64,000 bases of DNA from DATFVJ01 sp963820395. Lineage in GTDB: Bacteria; Actinomycetota; Actinomycetes; Streptosporangiales; Streptosporangiaceae. The notes beneath the pieces were generated by a model. It was not told the DNA's origin, did no database searches, and saw only the letters and a program-made list of their open reading frames with translations. The stretch covers positions 62,001 to 126,000 of the forward strand of contig CAWGAE010000029.1 in assembly GCA_963820395.1 (NCBI GenBank), read 5' to 3'. The position numbers and the translations under genes are program-made. The first letter of the stretch is position 1, and each line of letters begins with the position of its first letter. Of the stretch, positions 17,508 through 25,899 are shown one piece after another.

Positions 17508-17539
17508 GCCTGGCCCTGCGGCCAATACCAGGAGGAAGC

Positions 17540-18508
17540 ATGTCCCCATCGATCCGCCCGCACCGCAGCCGCCGGGCTCACGCCTTGCTGGTCGTGCTCG
17601 CCGCTGTCGTCGCCCTGCTCGCGGCCTGCAGCAGCTCGAAGTCCGCGCCGAAACTGCCCGGTTCTTCCACTGGCAGCGGTAGCGCCTATGATGCCGTGAT
17701 CGACAGCGCTCCGGTTGCATCGAGTTCGACCGTGAGCGCTAACGCGTGGGCTGTACGGATCAAGAAGCAGGGCAACCTCCGCGTGGGCGGCACCGACGCA
17801 GGCCCGCTGTTCTCGATAAGGGACATCGACACCGGCGAACTCACTGGGTTCGATGCGGGGCTGTCACAGATGCTGTCGCGCTACATCACCGGCAAGTCCG
17901 ACGTGAAGGGCCTGACGACGCTGACGATCACCACGGTCGACACGCGCGAGACGCTGCTGCAGAACAACACCGTTGACGCGGTCTTCGCGACCTACACGAT
18001 CACGCCTGCGCGAGCACTGAAGGTGGACTTCGCCGGCCCGTACTACGAGTCCGGTGACGCGATCATGGTGAAGAAGGACAACACCTCGATCAACGCGGTC
18101 GGAGATCTCAACGGCAAGTCAGTCGTCACGGAGGCCGACTCGACCGCGGCCCTGGACATCAAGAAGTACGCGCCGCAGGCGAAGGTGACTTTGTTTCAGA
18201 CCGATGCGGAGTGCGTTGCCGCAGTGCAGCAGGGGCGTGCCGACGCCTACGTCCTCGACCAGAGCATCCTCGTCAGCGACGCCAGCGCCAACCCGGCGGT
18301 GAAGGTGGTCGGCCATCCGTTCACGCAGGAGCCCTACGGCATCGGGCTTCCGAAGAGCAATCCCGCGGCCAAGGAATTCGTCAACACCTGGCTGAAGACG
18401 ATCTTCGCCGATGGCGAATGGGCCAAGCTGTGGAGAGCGACGATCGGAACCGTCGTCTCGGGCAACCCCCCGGCCGTTCCGAGCCTCGGCTCGGTCCCCG
18501 GATCCTGA
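17540..18508 (+). CDS. gluB: Glutamate-type substrate-binding lipoprotein
   Basis: 322 residues; AGGAGG sits ahead of ATG 17540, 32 bases after gluA. A signal peptide with lipobox LLAAC puts the acylated Cys at residue 30. A Ser/Gly-rich linker leads to the periplasmic-binding fold of the family-3 solute receptors: LRVGGTDAGPLF, GELTGFDAGLSQML, DAVFATYTITPARA, VDFAGPYYESGDAIMVKK. Ligand assignment to glutamate rests on the GluB-like sequence and the gene order. It sits on the outer face of the membrane and delivers substrate to GluCD. Confidence 0.93.
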   Translation: MSPSIRPHRSRRAHALLVVLAAVVALLAACSSSKSAPKLPGSSTGSGSAYDAVIDSAPVASSSTVSANAWAVRIKKQGNLRVGGTDAGPLFSIRDIDTGELTGFDAGLSQMLSRYITGKSDVKGLTTLTITTVDTRETLLQNNTVDAVFATYTITPARALKVDFAGPYYESGDAIMVKKDNTSINAVGDLNGKSVVTEADSTAALDIKKYAPQAKVTLFQTDAECVAAVQQGRADAYVLDQSILVSDASANPAVKVVGHPFTQEPYGIGLPKSNPAAKEFVNTWLKTIFADGEWAKLWRATIGTVVSGNPPAVPSLGSVPGS

Positions 18509-18523
18509 TCGGAAAGCTGCATC

Positions 18524-19168
18524 GTGGACGTCATCCGTCACCACTACTGGGATCTGCTGGCGGGGTTCGGCGTCTCGCTCGAGCTGACCCTGCTCGGTTT
18601 CGTCGGTGCCGTCGTACTCGGAACCGTCCTCGCGGTCTTCCGGGTCGTGCCGATCGCGCCGCTGCGGGCGGTCGGCACGATCATTGTTGAGTTCTTCCGC
18701 AACGTTCCCCTGCTGACGCTTCTGATCCTGGTCGTTTTCGGGCTGCCGGACATCGGCGTGACTTACTCGCTGTTCACCTCCGCCGCGATCTGTCTCGCCC
18801 TGTCGGGTGCGGCGTTCGTCTGCGAGGCGGTGCGTGGCGGCATCAATGCCGTACCGGTGGGGCAGGCGGAGGCGGCCCGAGCCATCGGGCTGTCATTTAC
18901 TCAGTGCCTGCGGTTTGTAATTCTGCCGCAGGCTTTTCGGACGATGGTGCAGCCACTGACGAATGTGTTCATCGGCGTGGCCCTGAGCTCGTCGTTGGCG
19001 GCGGCGGTCGGTGTCGCGGAGCTGACCGATCGAGCCCAGCAGCTGACCCTGCGCTACGCCGAGGCCGTCGGCTGCTTCCTGGCATCCGGCGTCCTTTACC
19101 TCGCCCTGGCGCTCGCCGGGGCCACGGGAGGCGGCTGGTTGGAGCGCCGCGTGGCGATCAACCGATGA
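18524..19168 (+). CDS. gluC: Amino acid ABC transporter permease
   Basis: 214 residues from GTG 18524, 16 bases after gluB. Five membrane helices; the coupling EAA loop is EAARAIGLSFTQCLRFVILP. Opening sequence FGVSLELTLLGFVGAVVLGT is typical of HisM/GluC permeases. Its TGA overlaps the ATG of gluD (ATGA), so the two permease subunits are translationally coupled and presumably form a heterodimer. Confidence 0.93.
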   Translation: MDVIRHHYWDLLAGFGVSLELTLLGFVGAVVLGTVLAVFRVVPIAPLRAVGTIIVEFFRNVPLLTLLILVVFGLPDIGVTYSLFTSAAICLALSGAAFVCEAVRGGINAVPVGQAEAARAIGLSFTQCLRFVILPQAFRTMVQPLTNVFIGVALSSSLAAAVGVAELTDRAQQLTLRYAEAVGCFLASGVLYLALALAGATGGGWLERRVAINR

Positions 19169-20058
19169 CACCCGATCGCGTCCTGTTCGATGCGGCCGGG
19201 CCACGCGCCCGCCGCCGGATAAAGATCATCACAGTGCTGTCGGTGCTTACGCTGCTTCTCGTGGGGGTCGGCGCCCTGCGGCAGTTCAGCCGGCATGGGC
19301 AGCTCGCCTCCGACCGATGGCAACCCTTTGCCCAGACCGACTACATCCGGTTCCTCTGGGTCGGCCTCGAGGGAACGCTACGAGCCACTGCGGTCAGCGC
19401 AGTCATTGCCTTCCCCGCCGGTGCTCTCCTTGCACTGCTGCGGCTGTCGCTGAGCCGACCGGTACGCTACATCGCAACCGCCTACGTCGAGCTGTTCCGC
19501 AGCATCCCATTGTTACTGCTGATCTACGCGTTCCTGCTGGGGCTGCCCCGCTACGGCTTCAACCTACCGATCTTCTGGAAACTCGTCATCCCCATCGCCA
19601 TGGTCAACGCCGCGGTCCTCGCGGAGATCTTCCGAGCCGGCGTGCGCGGACTGGACCCAGGCCAGGCTGAAGCGGCGTCCGCTGTCGGGCTGCGCTACTG
19701 GCAGTCCATGCGCCTGATCGTGCTGCCGCAGGCGGTGCGCCTGGTGCTCCCGACGCTGGTGGCGCAGCTGGTGAGCCTGCTTAAAGACAGCACGCTCGGC
19801 TATGTGGTCAGCTACCCGGAACTTATGAAGCAGGCCAACGACCTCACGGTGTACACGCACCTATTGATCCAGACCTACTTGATCATCGCGGTCGTGTACG
19901 TACTCATCAATTTTGGCCTGTCGCGGTTGGCCCACTTGGTCGAGCGCAGGCTGCGCAGACGTGGAGCCCAGGGTCGGCTCGCCGCGCGACCCAGTGCGAC
20001 CGATGCCCTTGGCGTCGCAGCCCGCGCGGCACCATTCGATGCCCGATCGATCGACTGA
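19165..20058 (+). CDS. gluD: Amino acid ABC transporter permease
   Basis: 297 residues, starting inside the gluC stop (ATGA). A longer N-terminal cytoplasmic region and an extra first helix (IITVLSVLTLLLVGVGALRQ) precede the five-helix core, as in other GluD proteins. The EAA loop is AEAASAVGLRYWQSMRLIVL, and YVELFRSIPLLLLIYAFLLG matches the family helix. The Arg/Ala-rich tail is cytoplasmic. It is the last gene of the operon; no terminator hairpin was found directly after it. Confidence 0.93.
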   Translation: MTPDRVLFDAAGPRARRRIKIITVLSVLTLLLVGVGALRQFSRHGQLASDRWQPFAQTDYIRFLWVGLEGTLRATAVSAVIAFPAGALLALLRLSLSRPVRYIATAYVELFRSIPLLLLIYAFLLGLPRYGFNLPIFWKLVIPIAMVNAAVLAEIFRAGVRGLDPGQAEAASAVGLRYWQSMRLIVLPQAVRLVLPTLVAQLVSLLKDSTLGYVVSYPELMKQANDLTVYTHLLIQTYLIIAVVYVLINFGLSRLAHLVERRLRRRGAQGRLAARPSATDALGVAARAAPFDARSID

Positions 20059-20270
20059 CACGAAAGGCCATGGGAATGTGTCGACTGCCCGGTATCGTCT
20101 CGGCGGAGAAGGTCCTCCACCCGGGAACTATTCTTCGCTTCCAAGCGCGCGCCCACCTCAGCACTTCGGGGGGACGGTGTTGCCCAGGTCACAATCGCCG
20201 ATCTGCTGCGCCGCTGTCACGGGACGCCGCCGCTATCGCTCGCACGACCGGCCGAGCAGGAGTTCACCCG

Positions 20271-20365
20271 TGAGCAGGCGGGTGCTGTACATCATCGCCT
20301 GCGGTGGGCCGCCGACCCGTGAGGTCGGGCAGCTCGTGCGTCTGACACAGGAAGACGAACTGTGA
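20271..20365 (+). pseudogene. N-terminal stub of a flavoprotein (PPC-decarboxylase-like)
   Basis: GTG 20271 begins SRRVLYIIACGGPPTREVGQ and then LVRLTQEDEL and a stop. The first strand and the GG loop match actinobacterial flavoproteins of the Dfp/CoaC superfamily, which normally run to about 180-200 residues. Preceding bases 20150-20270 encode an in-frame stretch (TIADLLRRCHGTPPLSLARP) that I do not recognise. Truncated, so probably inactive. Confidence 0.45.
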
Positions 20366-20497
20366 CCAACAGCGCTAGACCTGTAGATGCCCGGCGGAAG
20401 TAGCGAAGCACCCGATAGCTCTCGGTCATGACTCGATAGCTTCTTCGGCGGGCTGTTTGTCGCGCACGACCGCTTCGAGCGGCCGGTCGTCACCGAT

Positions 20498-21337
20498 TCA
20501 GGGACCGCTGGTGCCGGGCGGCGTTACTTGGGCGCTGACTTCCTCGGAGCGTTCGGGCAGGAGCAGCAGCGCCCCGGCGAAGAAGCACAGCGCACCGATC
20601 AAAGTGCCCAGGTTCGACCGCTCGGCGTTGCGCAACTGGCCGGTCGCCGGGCTGATGTAGCCAGCCACAGCGGACACGCCGAAAGCCACTGACCCGACCA
20701 GGTTCGCCAACGTGATCCACCATGACCACGACCGGGGGCGCCAGCCGAACCAGCCGTGGCAGACCTCGAACCAGGCCAGCGCGCTGGCAACCAGGAAGCA
20801 GATCGAGCCGATGGCATCGGGCCGCCAAACGTGCTGGTGCGCGGCCTGGGCGGTGAGGTCCACCCGCGTCGCGTTGAAGGTGCTGACGTTGAAGTAGAGG
20901 GTTCCGGCAAGCTGCACCGCCGTCGCCCACCAGTCGATCCTGCCGGGTTGGAAAACGAAGAAGCGCCGACGGGTGGAATCGGGCCTTTGCGGGGCGGCGT
21001 CCACCGCCTCCCGGTAGGTCAGAAACGCAGCCGACGTGAAGAACAGCGAGCCGACGAAGAAGGTCACGGCATCCCAGCTGGCCCCGACCGCGCTGGCGTA
21101 GCCGGGGACCGCGCCGAGGGCGAACAGCAGCGACCCGACGGCGAACAGGACGGCGATCCACCATCCCCGGGCCTTTGGCGCCCACCACATCGAGCCGACG
21201 GTCGGCGCGCCCTTCGGGTGCTTACGATGGCGGCGGGATTCCCAGCGGACCACAAGGCCGTCCTCGCCCACGTGGTCGACGAAGGTCACGAAGGGGCCGA
21301 TGCCGCCCTGGCGGTCTCCCCGGTCCTTCACGGACAT
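20498..21337 (-). CDS. YrhK-like multi-pass membrane protein
   Basis: 279 residues from ATG 21337. A basic N-terminal segment is followed by paired helices: WWIAVLFAVGSLLFALGAV, AVTFFVGSLFFTSAAFLTY, DWWATAVQLAGTLYFNVST, AIGSICFLVASALAWFEVCH, WWITLANLVGSVAFGVSAV and LGTLIGALCFFAGALLLLPE. The repeated GSL/G(T/S)LxF pattern is that of YrhK-type domains. Function unknown. A short copy of its last helix end (ALLLLPERS) also occurs near 46.7 kb on the minus strand. Confidence 0.85.
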   Translation of the reverse strand: MSVKDRGDRQGGIGPFVTFVDHVGEDGLVVRWESRRHRKHPKGAPTVGSMWWAPKARGWWIAVLFAVGSLLFALGAVPGYASAVGASWDAVTFFVGSLFFTSAAFLTYREAVDAAPQRPDSTRRRFFVFQPGRIDWWATAVQLAGTLYFNVSTFNATRVDLTAQAAHQHVWRPDAIGSICFLVASALAWFEVCHGWFGWRPRSWSWWITLANLVGSVAFGVSAVAGYISPATGQLRNAERSNLGTLIGALCFFAGALLLLPERSEEVSAQVTPPGTSGP

Positions 21338-21339
21338 AG

Positions 21340-22620
21340 GCGCGTCCTATCTGATCGGTTCAATCCTCCCAGACGGCTCTAGTCAGACATCTCGCTCCTC
21401 CATTGTCACAAGATGACAGGGCAGCGCCCTCACGCAGCCGGCGATGTTGACCAGCACACCGCCGCCGTTGCCCCAGTTGATCGCCGCCGACGTCTGGATG
21501 GTGTCCGGCAATGTAGCGCCGGACGGCTCTGGCGTCGCCGTGTAGGCCAGGCGGATGTTGCCGTTCGAGCGCAGAGTGACTGCCCATGCGATGACGGCAC
21601 CGACCAGACGTGATCGACCGGAAATCGGCCACTCACGGCGAGCCGCCGCCCGGCAATGGCTGAAGAGCAGCGGGAAACGGGCCAGAGCCCGGAGAATGTA
21701 CCTGTCTTCAGCCCGGATGTCCTAGGTTTCGTCGGTGAGCCGGATCCCAGCTTTGCGGAGTACGGGTACATCCGCCCCCGCGCTACGCGAAGCGGTAAAC
21801 CGAGAGAGCCAGCCATAAAGACTACCGCGCGTTTTGCATTTCAGCTCCGCTACCTCTTCGATCCTGGCAGCCGCGCAGAAGTGATGCCTTCCTCAGCGAG
21901 AAGGGGTGCCAACTCGCGCAGCGTCTACTTTCGCGACGCCGGGCTTGAACTGGACTTCGGGAAGGCTGGGGGCGGCTCTGCGCCACCCGTCGTATGTCCG
22001 CCACGCGGGCAATCTTCCCAGCACCGCTCGCCGCCGCGCGGGGCGAAGTGCAGGCCACCCTGCCCTGCGATGACTGCGCCATGGCGGCTTCAGGCTGAGG
22101 CGCCCAAGTGCGCGGCGGGCAGCGGACATGGACGTGACGTGGAGGCGGGAAGGAGATCGCACACTCCGTCAGTGGGTTCGCAGGTAGCGTGCGCGAGCAG
22201 ACCGGTGGAGCAGCGCCGCAACGACGATAATCACCACGCCGGTCCCGAACGGCGCCGGTGGGACCTCACCCCGGCGAATCGCCACCCCGACCGGGGCCTA
22301 CCTGATCTGGCCGCGCCGCTGCGCGGCGGCCCTGGCCGCGAACCTGCTGGTGACATCCAGCCGTTTCATCGGGACCGCGATGTGGAGCCACGGTGATGGT
22401 GCTGAGGTGGCCGCGGCGGGCGATCGCGTCATCGCGCGGCACTTCGGCCAACAGCGCCCGCACCGTCTGCTGCGCGGGTGGCAGCCGCTGTGCGGACGCC
22501 TTCTTGCTACCGGCTTGCAACCCCGCGGAACCCATTATGATCCTCGCGCGCGCCAGGCTGGCGACTGAACGCTAAACGCGGGATCTCCTGCGCAAGTGGG
22601 TTGTCGATCAACTAAGAGGC
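21340..22620. other. 1.3 kb of degraded sequence
   Basis: The minus strand at 21390-21620 reads AVIAWAVTLRSNGNIRLAYT, then AAINWGNGGGVLVNIAGC and ends at a TGA after MEERDV, with good codon use but no start. It may be the tail of a lost gene. The rest (21650-22600) shows open frames in several phases and no recognisable protein. It fits with the mobile-element remnants that follow. Confidence 0.35.
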
Positions 22621-22629
22621 ACGGAGGGC

Positions 22630-22869
22630 ATGACTGTGATCAGAAACTGCGATGCTGACGCCAACCCAGTCCGCGCTTACATCCGCGTATACCAGAACGG
22701 CCGTACGCTCGACTTCTGCTCACACCATTACGGTGTTCATGCTCCTGCACTCCTGCGTGGCGGCTGGAAAATCATTGACGATGCCCGTGGTGAGCTGAAT
22801 GAAGACAGGCTGAAGGATGCGCCGGGTAGCTCCGTCAGCGAGGCGCTGAACATCCTGGCTAGTGAGTAG
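22630..22869 (+). CDS. DUF7455-like small zinc-site protein
   Basis: 79 residues; ACGGAGGGC precedes ATG 22630. Residues CDADANPVRAYIRV and LDFCSHHY form the C...CxHH pattern of the short DUF7455 proteins, probably binding one zinc ion. The second half is helical with GWKIIDDARG. Function unknown. It is intact although set among dead elements. Confidence 0.7.
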   Translation: MTVIRNCDADANPVRAYIRVYQNGRTLDFCSHHYGVHAPALLRGGWKIIDDARGELNEDRLKDAPGSSVSEALNILASE

Positions 22870-23430
22870 ACCGGCCCAAATCATGGCGCTCCGCGCCACC
22901 TAATAAACCGGACACGCCGTGTAGCGGGCTATCGAGGTCATCCGGGGAGGTGATGCGGGATCTGCCCGGCGGGGAACCTTTCACCTGGGCCTCCCGCCGT
23001 TTGATCACCTCCCGTCCCTGCTCGCCGGTGACGGCGAGGTAGTTCTGTACGAGCACCACCCGCAGTACCCCGGCCTGATGCAGCCGCGCCAGGTACTTAC
23101 TACGCCAGATCAGGGTCGCTGGCCGCGGCGGCATACACCGCCTTCAGCAGCGTGTGGCCGTCGCGGCCGTACGCCAGCGCCAGCTCCTGTTTCTTGGTCG
23201 CGGAGGCAGGCATCGGCCAGGTGCCGGCCCGCGCGGCGTACCGCTTGCCCCACGAATCGTCCAGATGACGCGCCAGCTAATGCGGCGCGGCCACCGCCAA
23301 AGCCTCCAAGCACGCCCGCACCGACTCCCCGGCCAGCTCCAGCCGGTTCAGATCTCCTACCGCGACGATCACATGGGTGGAATCGGTGCGCATCTTCCCG
23401 CAGGCATCACCTGCCTTCCTCACGTCGCGG
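22870..23430 (-). pseudogene. Remnant of an IS1182-family transposase
   Basis: On the minus strand MRTDSTHVIVAVGDLNRLEL (from 23393), then AGESVRACLEALAVAAPH and an in-frame TAG, then LARHLDDSWGKRYAARAG. In shifted frames follow VLRVVLVQNYLAVTGEQGRE, VIKRREAQVKGS and PPGRSRITSPDDLDSPL. These are the ordered landmarks of IS1182 transposases up to the SPYD region; the catalytic C-terminal half is gone. The nonsense codon plus two or more frame changes show real decay. Confidence 0.72.
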
Positions 23431-23601
23431 TAACAGCATCGCACGCGATGTCACGATGAGCTAGTTGTTGCGCGGTATGTGTGACTAACTGAACGTCAGC
23501 GGCGGGTGACAGAATGCCCCCGACGCCGCACAATCAACACCGCTGCCAAGGACCGGTTGACCGCCGCCAGGAGCATCGTGGAGCCGGTTGTCTGACGGTT
23601 G

Positions 23602-23928
23602 TCACATCCCGCGCAGAGTGGTAAAGACCAGTAGCGCGATCAGTGCCCCGACCGTTACCTCCACGACTAACAGCACCAAGGGAAAGTTGGGCACCCCTGG
23701 CCCGCGCAACAGCAGGAACAGAAGCGCCGACGACGCTATGAGTAAGGGCGTCACTATCATGAGCTGGCGCCACAGCAATCGCCGCTGACGCCGCGTATTG
23801 CGCCGTGCATCCCGCCAGATCCGGTAATGATCCCGGGTGGTGACCAGCCTCCCGGCCGAGATCCCAGCGAGCACAGCAAACACGACCAGCAGAACAGCCT
23901 GCAGCATGCTGACAGACTCGCACGACAT
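23602..23928 (-). CDS. Small membrane protein of unknown function
   Basis: 108 residues from ATG 23928 (an inner ATG at 23907 is possible). One helix at the N terminus (LQAVLLVVFAVLAGISAG), a strongly basic loop (RIWRDARRNTRRQRRLLWRQ), then two helices (LMIVTPLLIASSALLFLLL, FPLVLLVVEVTVGALIALLV). The basic loop should lie in the cytoplasm. No family recognised. Confidence 0.6.
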   Translation of the reverse strand: MSCESVSMLQAVLLVVFAVLAGISAGRLVTTRDHYRIWRDARRNTRRQRRLLWRQLMIVTPLLIASSALLFLLLRGPGVPNFPLVLLVVEVTVGALIALLVFTTLRGM

Positions 23929-23961
23929 GCCGACACTGGACGTAGGCGCATGCCACGGCGG

Positions 23962-24205
23962 CTAGTCACCACTCACAGAATTGACTGCCGGGGTTTGCAG
24001 TACCTTGGCGGCAGCCACCGCTGCCATCACCGCAGGATCCTGCAGAGCGGCCAGCTCGAGTGGGCTGATGCTCAGCACCGGGACCAGCACGAGCGTCCCG
24101 TCGTCGGGGATGCTCTTCGGCGGTGTAGGGATCGTAGGCGTGGCTCCGTACCCGCTGGAGCCTCGTCCGGCCACGGGCATCCACAACGATCTCTGGTGCA
24201 GGCAC
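23962..24205 (-). pseudogene. Small AbrB/antitoxin-like protein, frameshifted
   Basis: GTG 24205 begins MPAPEIVVDARGRTRLQRV, then YDPYTAEEHP. About 24100 the frame changes and the protein continues DDGTLVLVPVLSISPLELAA, then LQDPAVMAAVAAAK to the stop at 23962. The layout (VDxRGR start, then DGT(L/I)VLxPxxxxSxLE) is that of short actinobacterial proteins with a swapped-hairpin-like start, often called antitoxin-like. One extra base in the run of C explains the shift. Confidence 0.55.
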
Positions 24206-24361
24206 TTGTCGCTCTTCTGGTTGACCTTCGTCCGGTGATCGTGTTCCTGCGGCTTACTAACTGTTGCACGATAAACTCCTGCTCCTGGCCCGATAATCTG
24301 TTCCCGTTGTATTACCATTGTACGAGACGGAAAGGGTATGATTGTAGTACGGGAGCCATAT

Positions 24362-24838
24362 TCATAAGCCTTCAAAGTAATTGCTGAAGAAGAATAAGCC
24401 GGTGACGGTGTGGAGCATCTCAGGGTATTTGCTGATCGGGGGCCGGTAGCGGCCGCCTTCTTCCGGCAGCATCCGCCAGGTCTTGAGGTGGGCGACGGCG
24501 CGTTAGATGGCGACGCGCAGGGCGCTGAGGTCTTTGTAGAAGGCGGCCTGGGAATCGTGCAGTGTGCCGCCGGGCGGGCTGCGGAAGGGGACGAGGATGA
24601 TGCCGTCGACGCCGGTGTAGCCGAGATCGGCGGCAATCTCATGGCGGGCCAGCAGATCCTTCAGGCCGGAGGCGGCGAAGGCGTGCGCGTCGTGGCGGGC
24701 GCCGTGTACGGGAACCGCGGTCCGACCGCGGCCAGCCCTTGCCGGGCCGCCAGGTAAGGACCCGGGCTGCACCAAACGAGGCGTCGTCACGACGTAGGGG
24801 GTCAGCCGGTGCATCCTGCCCGTCTCGCCGACCAGCAA
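24362..24838 (-). pseudogene. IS5-type (DDE_4) transposase with a nonsense codon
   Basis: One continuous minus-strand frame from about 24838 to the stop at 24362-24364 carries HDAHAFAASGLKDLLARHEI, AADLGYTGVDGIILVPFRSP, YKDLSALRVAI, then TAA where the family has Glu, then RAVAHLKTWRMLPEEGGRY and LFFFSNYFEGL. These are landmarks of HARBI1/IS5-type transposases (DLGYxG, I-E-RAVAHLKxWR). A single GAA-to-TAA change removes the catalytic region end. The N-terminal third is absent. Confidence 0.7.
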
Positions 24839-24849
24839 TGCGCGCAGGC

Positions 24850-24961
24850 GCTACGGCCACGCTGCGGCGGCGCGGGTTTGGCCGTCGGGGTCCTCCTCCT
24901 GCCCGCCGGGCGCCTGCATGACGCCGTCGACGTTCAGAAAGCTGTGCAGGGTCAATCGCAT
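24850..24961 (-). pseudogene. N-terminal stub of a RibD/dihydrofolate-reductase-like protein
   Basis: From ATG 24961 (GGGAGACA upstream): MRLTLHSFLNVDGVMQAPGG and then QEEDPDG, the opening strand and substrate loop of actinobacterial DHFR-family reductases (usual DGVMQAPGGPxEDP). It stops after about 36 residues and runs into the transposase remnant. The ribosome site is kept, the enzyme is not. Confidence 0.65.
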
Positions 24962-25063
24962 CGCTGTCTCCCTTGCTTGCACGCGGCATCTTGAGCTGTC
25001 GGACGACCCGGGCGCCCGCGGAAGTCATCGCACTCGGCGGCCGCTTTCCGTGGACCGCCGCCG

Positions 25064-25185
25064 GATCCGCGCCCGCTGCCGGTGGGGAGATCGGCGATGA
25101 CGTGCTGGACCTGGCGGGGGGTGCTGTGCCGCACGCCGCCGCGGTCGTTGAGCACGCGGTCCACCGTGGCTTCGCCGAGGCATGG
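25064..25185 (-). pseudogene. HTH fragment of a LacI-family regulator
   Basis: The minus strand reads LGEATVDRVLNDRGGVRHST, then PRQVQHVIADL, the second helix and hinge of a LacI-type DNA-binding domain (usual EATVDRVLNxRGGV). Only about 40 residues remain and no start is visible. It is followed 100 bases on by the DHFR-like stub, so this may once have been a sugar-operon regulator joined to unrelated DNA by rearrangement. Confidence 0.55.
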
Positions 25186-25289
25186 ATTGTTCCATCATGG
25201 GTAACACAACCGGGTGCGGCTGGTCACGGCGGGTCAAGCCCCGCTGCTGCCGCACGACAGCCGGTAGCGTGCGGGAAGCTACCCCCAAA

Positions 25290-25306
25290 TCTTGATTCAT
25301 TCAAGA
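25290..25306. promoter_or_regulatory. Candidate FurA/CatR operator
   Basis: TCTTGATTCATTCAAGA is an inverted repeat (CTTGA/TCAAG around five bases) about 60 bases before the fur frame. It resembles the autoregulatory FurA box of furA-katG and catR-catA operons in Actinomycetota, where repression is relieved by peroxide. The position fits self-regulation of fur-katA. Confidence 0.65.
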
Positions 25307-25365
25307 AACCGTAGGACCATGCTCGTATCGAGGATCTTGCTCCCGCCCATCCGGACGGCGCCGCG

Positions 25366-25890
25366 TTGCGGGCATTGCGCGCGGCTGGGCTGCGTGCAAC
25401 AGTGGCGCGCCAAGCCGTGCTGACGTGGCTGGCCGAGCATCCCCACTCCACCGTCGAGGCTACCGGCGCGGGCGTGCGGGAACAGTTCGGTGCGGTGTCT
25501 ATCCAGGCCGTCTACGATGTGCTGGGGGCGTGCACGGCCGCGGGCCTGCTGCGCCGCATTCAGCCCGCCGGGCATCCCGCTCGTTTCGAGCGCCGGGTCG
25601 GGGATAACCATCACCACGTCGTTTGCCGGCGCTGTGGCCGCACCGAGGATGTCGATTGCATGCTCGCGGACCGGTCCTGCCTTACCCGAGACGATGAGCA
25701 GGGTTTCGCGGTCGACGAGGCCGAGGTGGTGTTCTGGGGCGCGTGCCCCACCTGCATGGCGTCGGAAGGCCCGCGACCGGAGCATAGTTTCACGAGGAAG
25801 AATGGTCGGAACGCCAGCGACCGGAGCATAATTTCACGAAGAGGAATGGTCGGAACGCCCCGCGACCGGAGCATAGTTTCACGAGGAGGA
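25366..25890 (+). CDS. Fur-family peroxide-type regulator, open into katA
   Basis: A winged-helix domain (LRAAGLRATVARQAVLTWLA ... SIQAVYDVLGACTAAGLLRR) and a metal-binding dimerisation domain with GDNHHHVVCRRCGRTEDVDC and FWGACPTC, giving both CxxC pairs and the HHH cluster. This is FurA/CatR type, which represses a catalase gene and senses peroxide through bound metal. TTG 25366 is the only in-frame start found after TAG ~25312; an ATG at 25319 is in another frame, so a small indel near the start is possible. There is no stop before katA: the frame passes through three tandem repeats straight into the catalase. Confidence 0.8.
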
Positions 25891-25899
25891 ATGGCAGTG
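25774..25899 (+). repeat. Triplicated 44-45 bp unit containing the katA ribosome site and start
   Basis: Units start at 25775, 25819 and 25864. Each contains GACCGGAGCATA, TTTCACGA, a purine-rich ribosome site and AATGG, so three potential SD-ATG pairs occur in a row; only the last ATG (25891) leads into catalase with the best SD, GAGGAGGA. Two added units contribute 89 bases, which changes the phase between fur and katA. Confidence 0.9.

Noticed and set aside
21656..22396. A 246-codon + strand open frame
   Set aside because: Mixed composition, no ribosome site, no domain, and it crosses stretches where the minus strand looks more gene-like.
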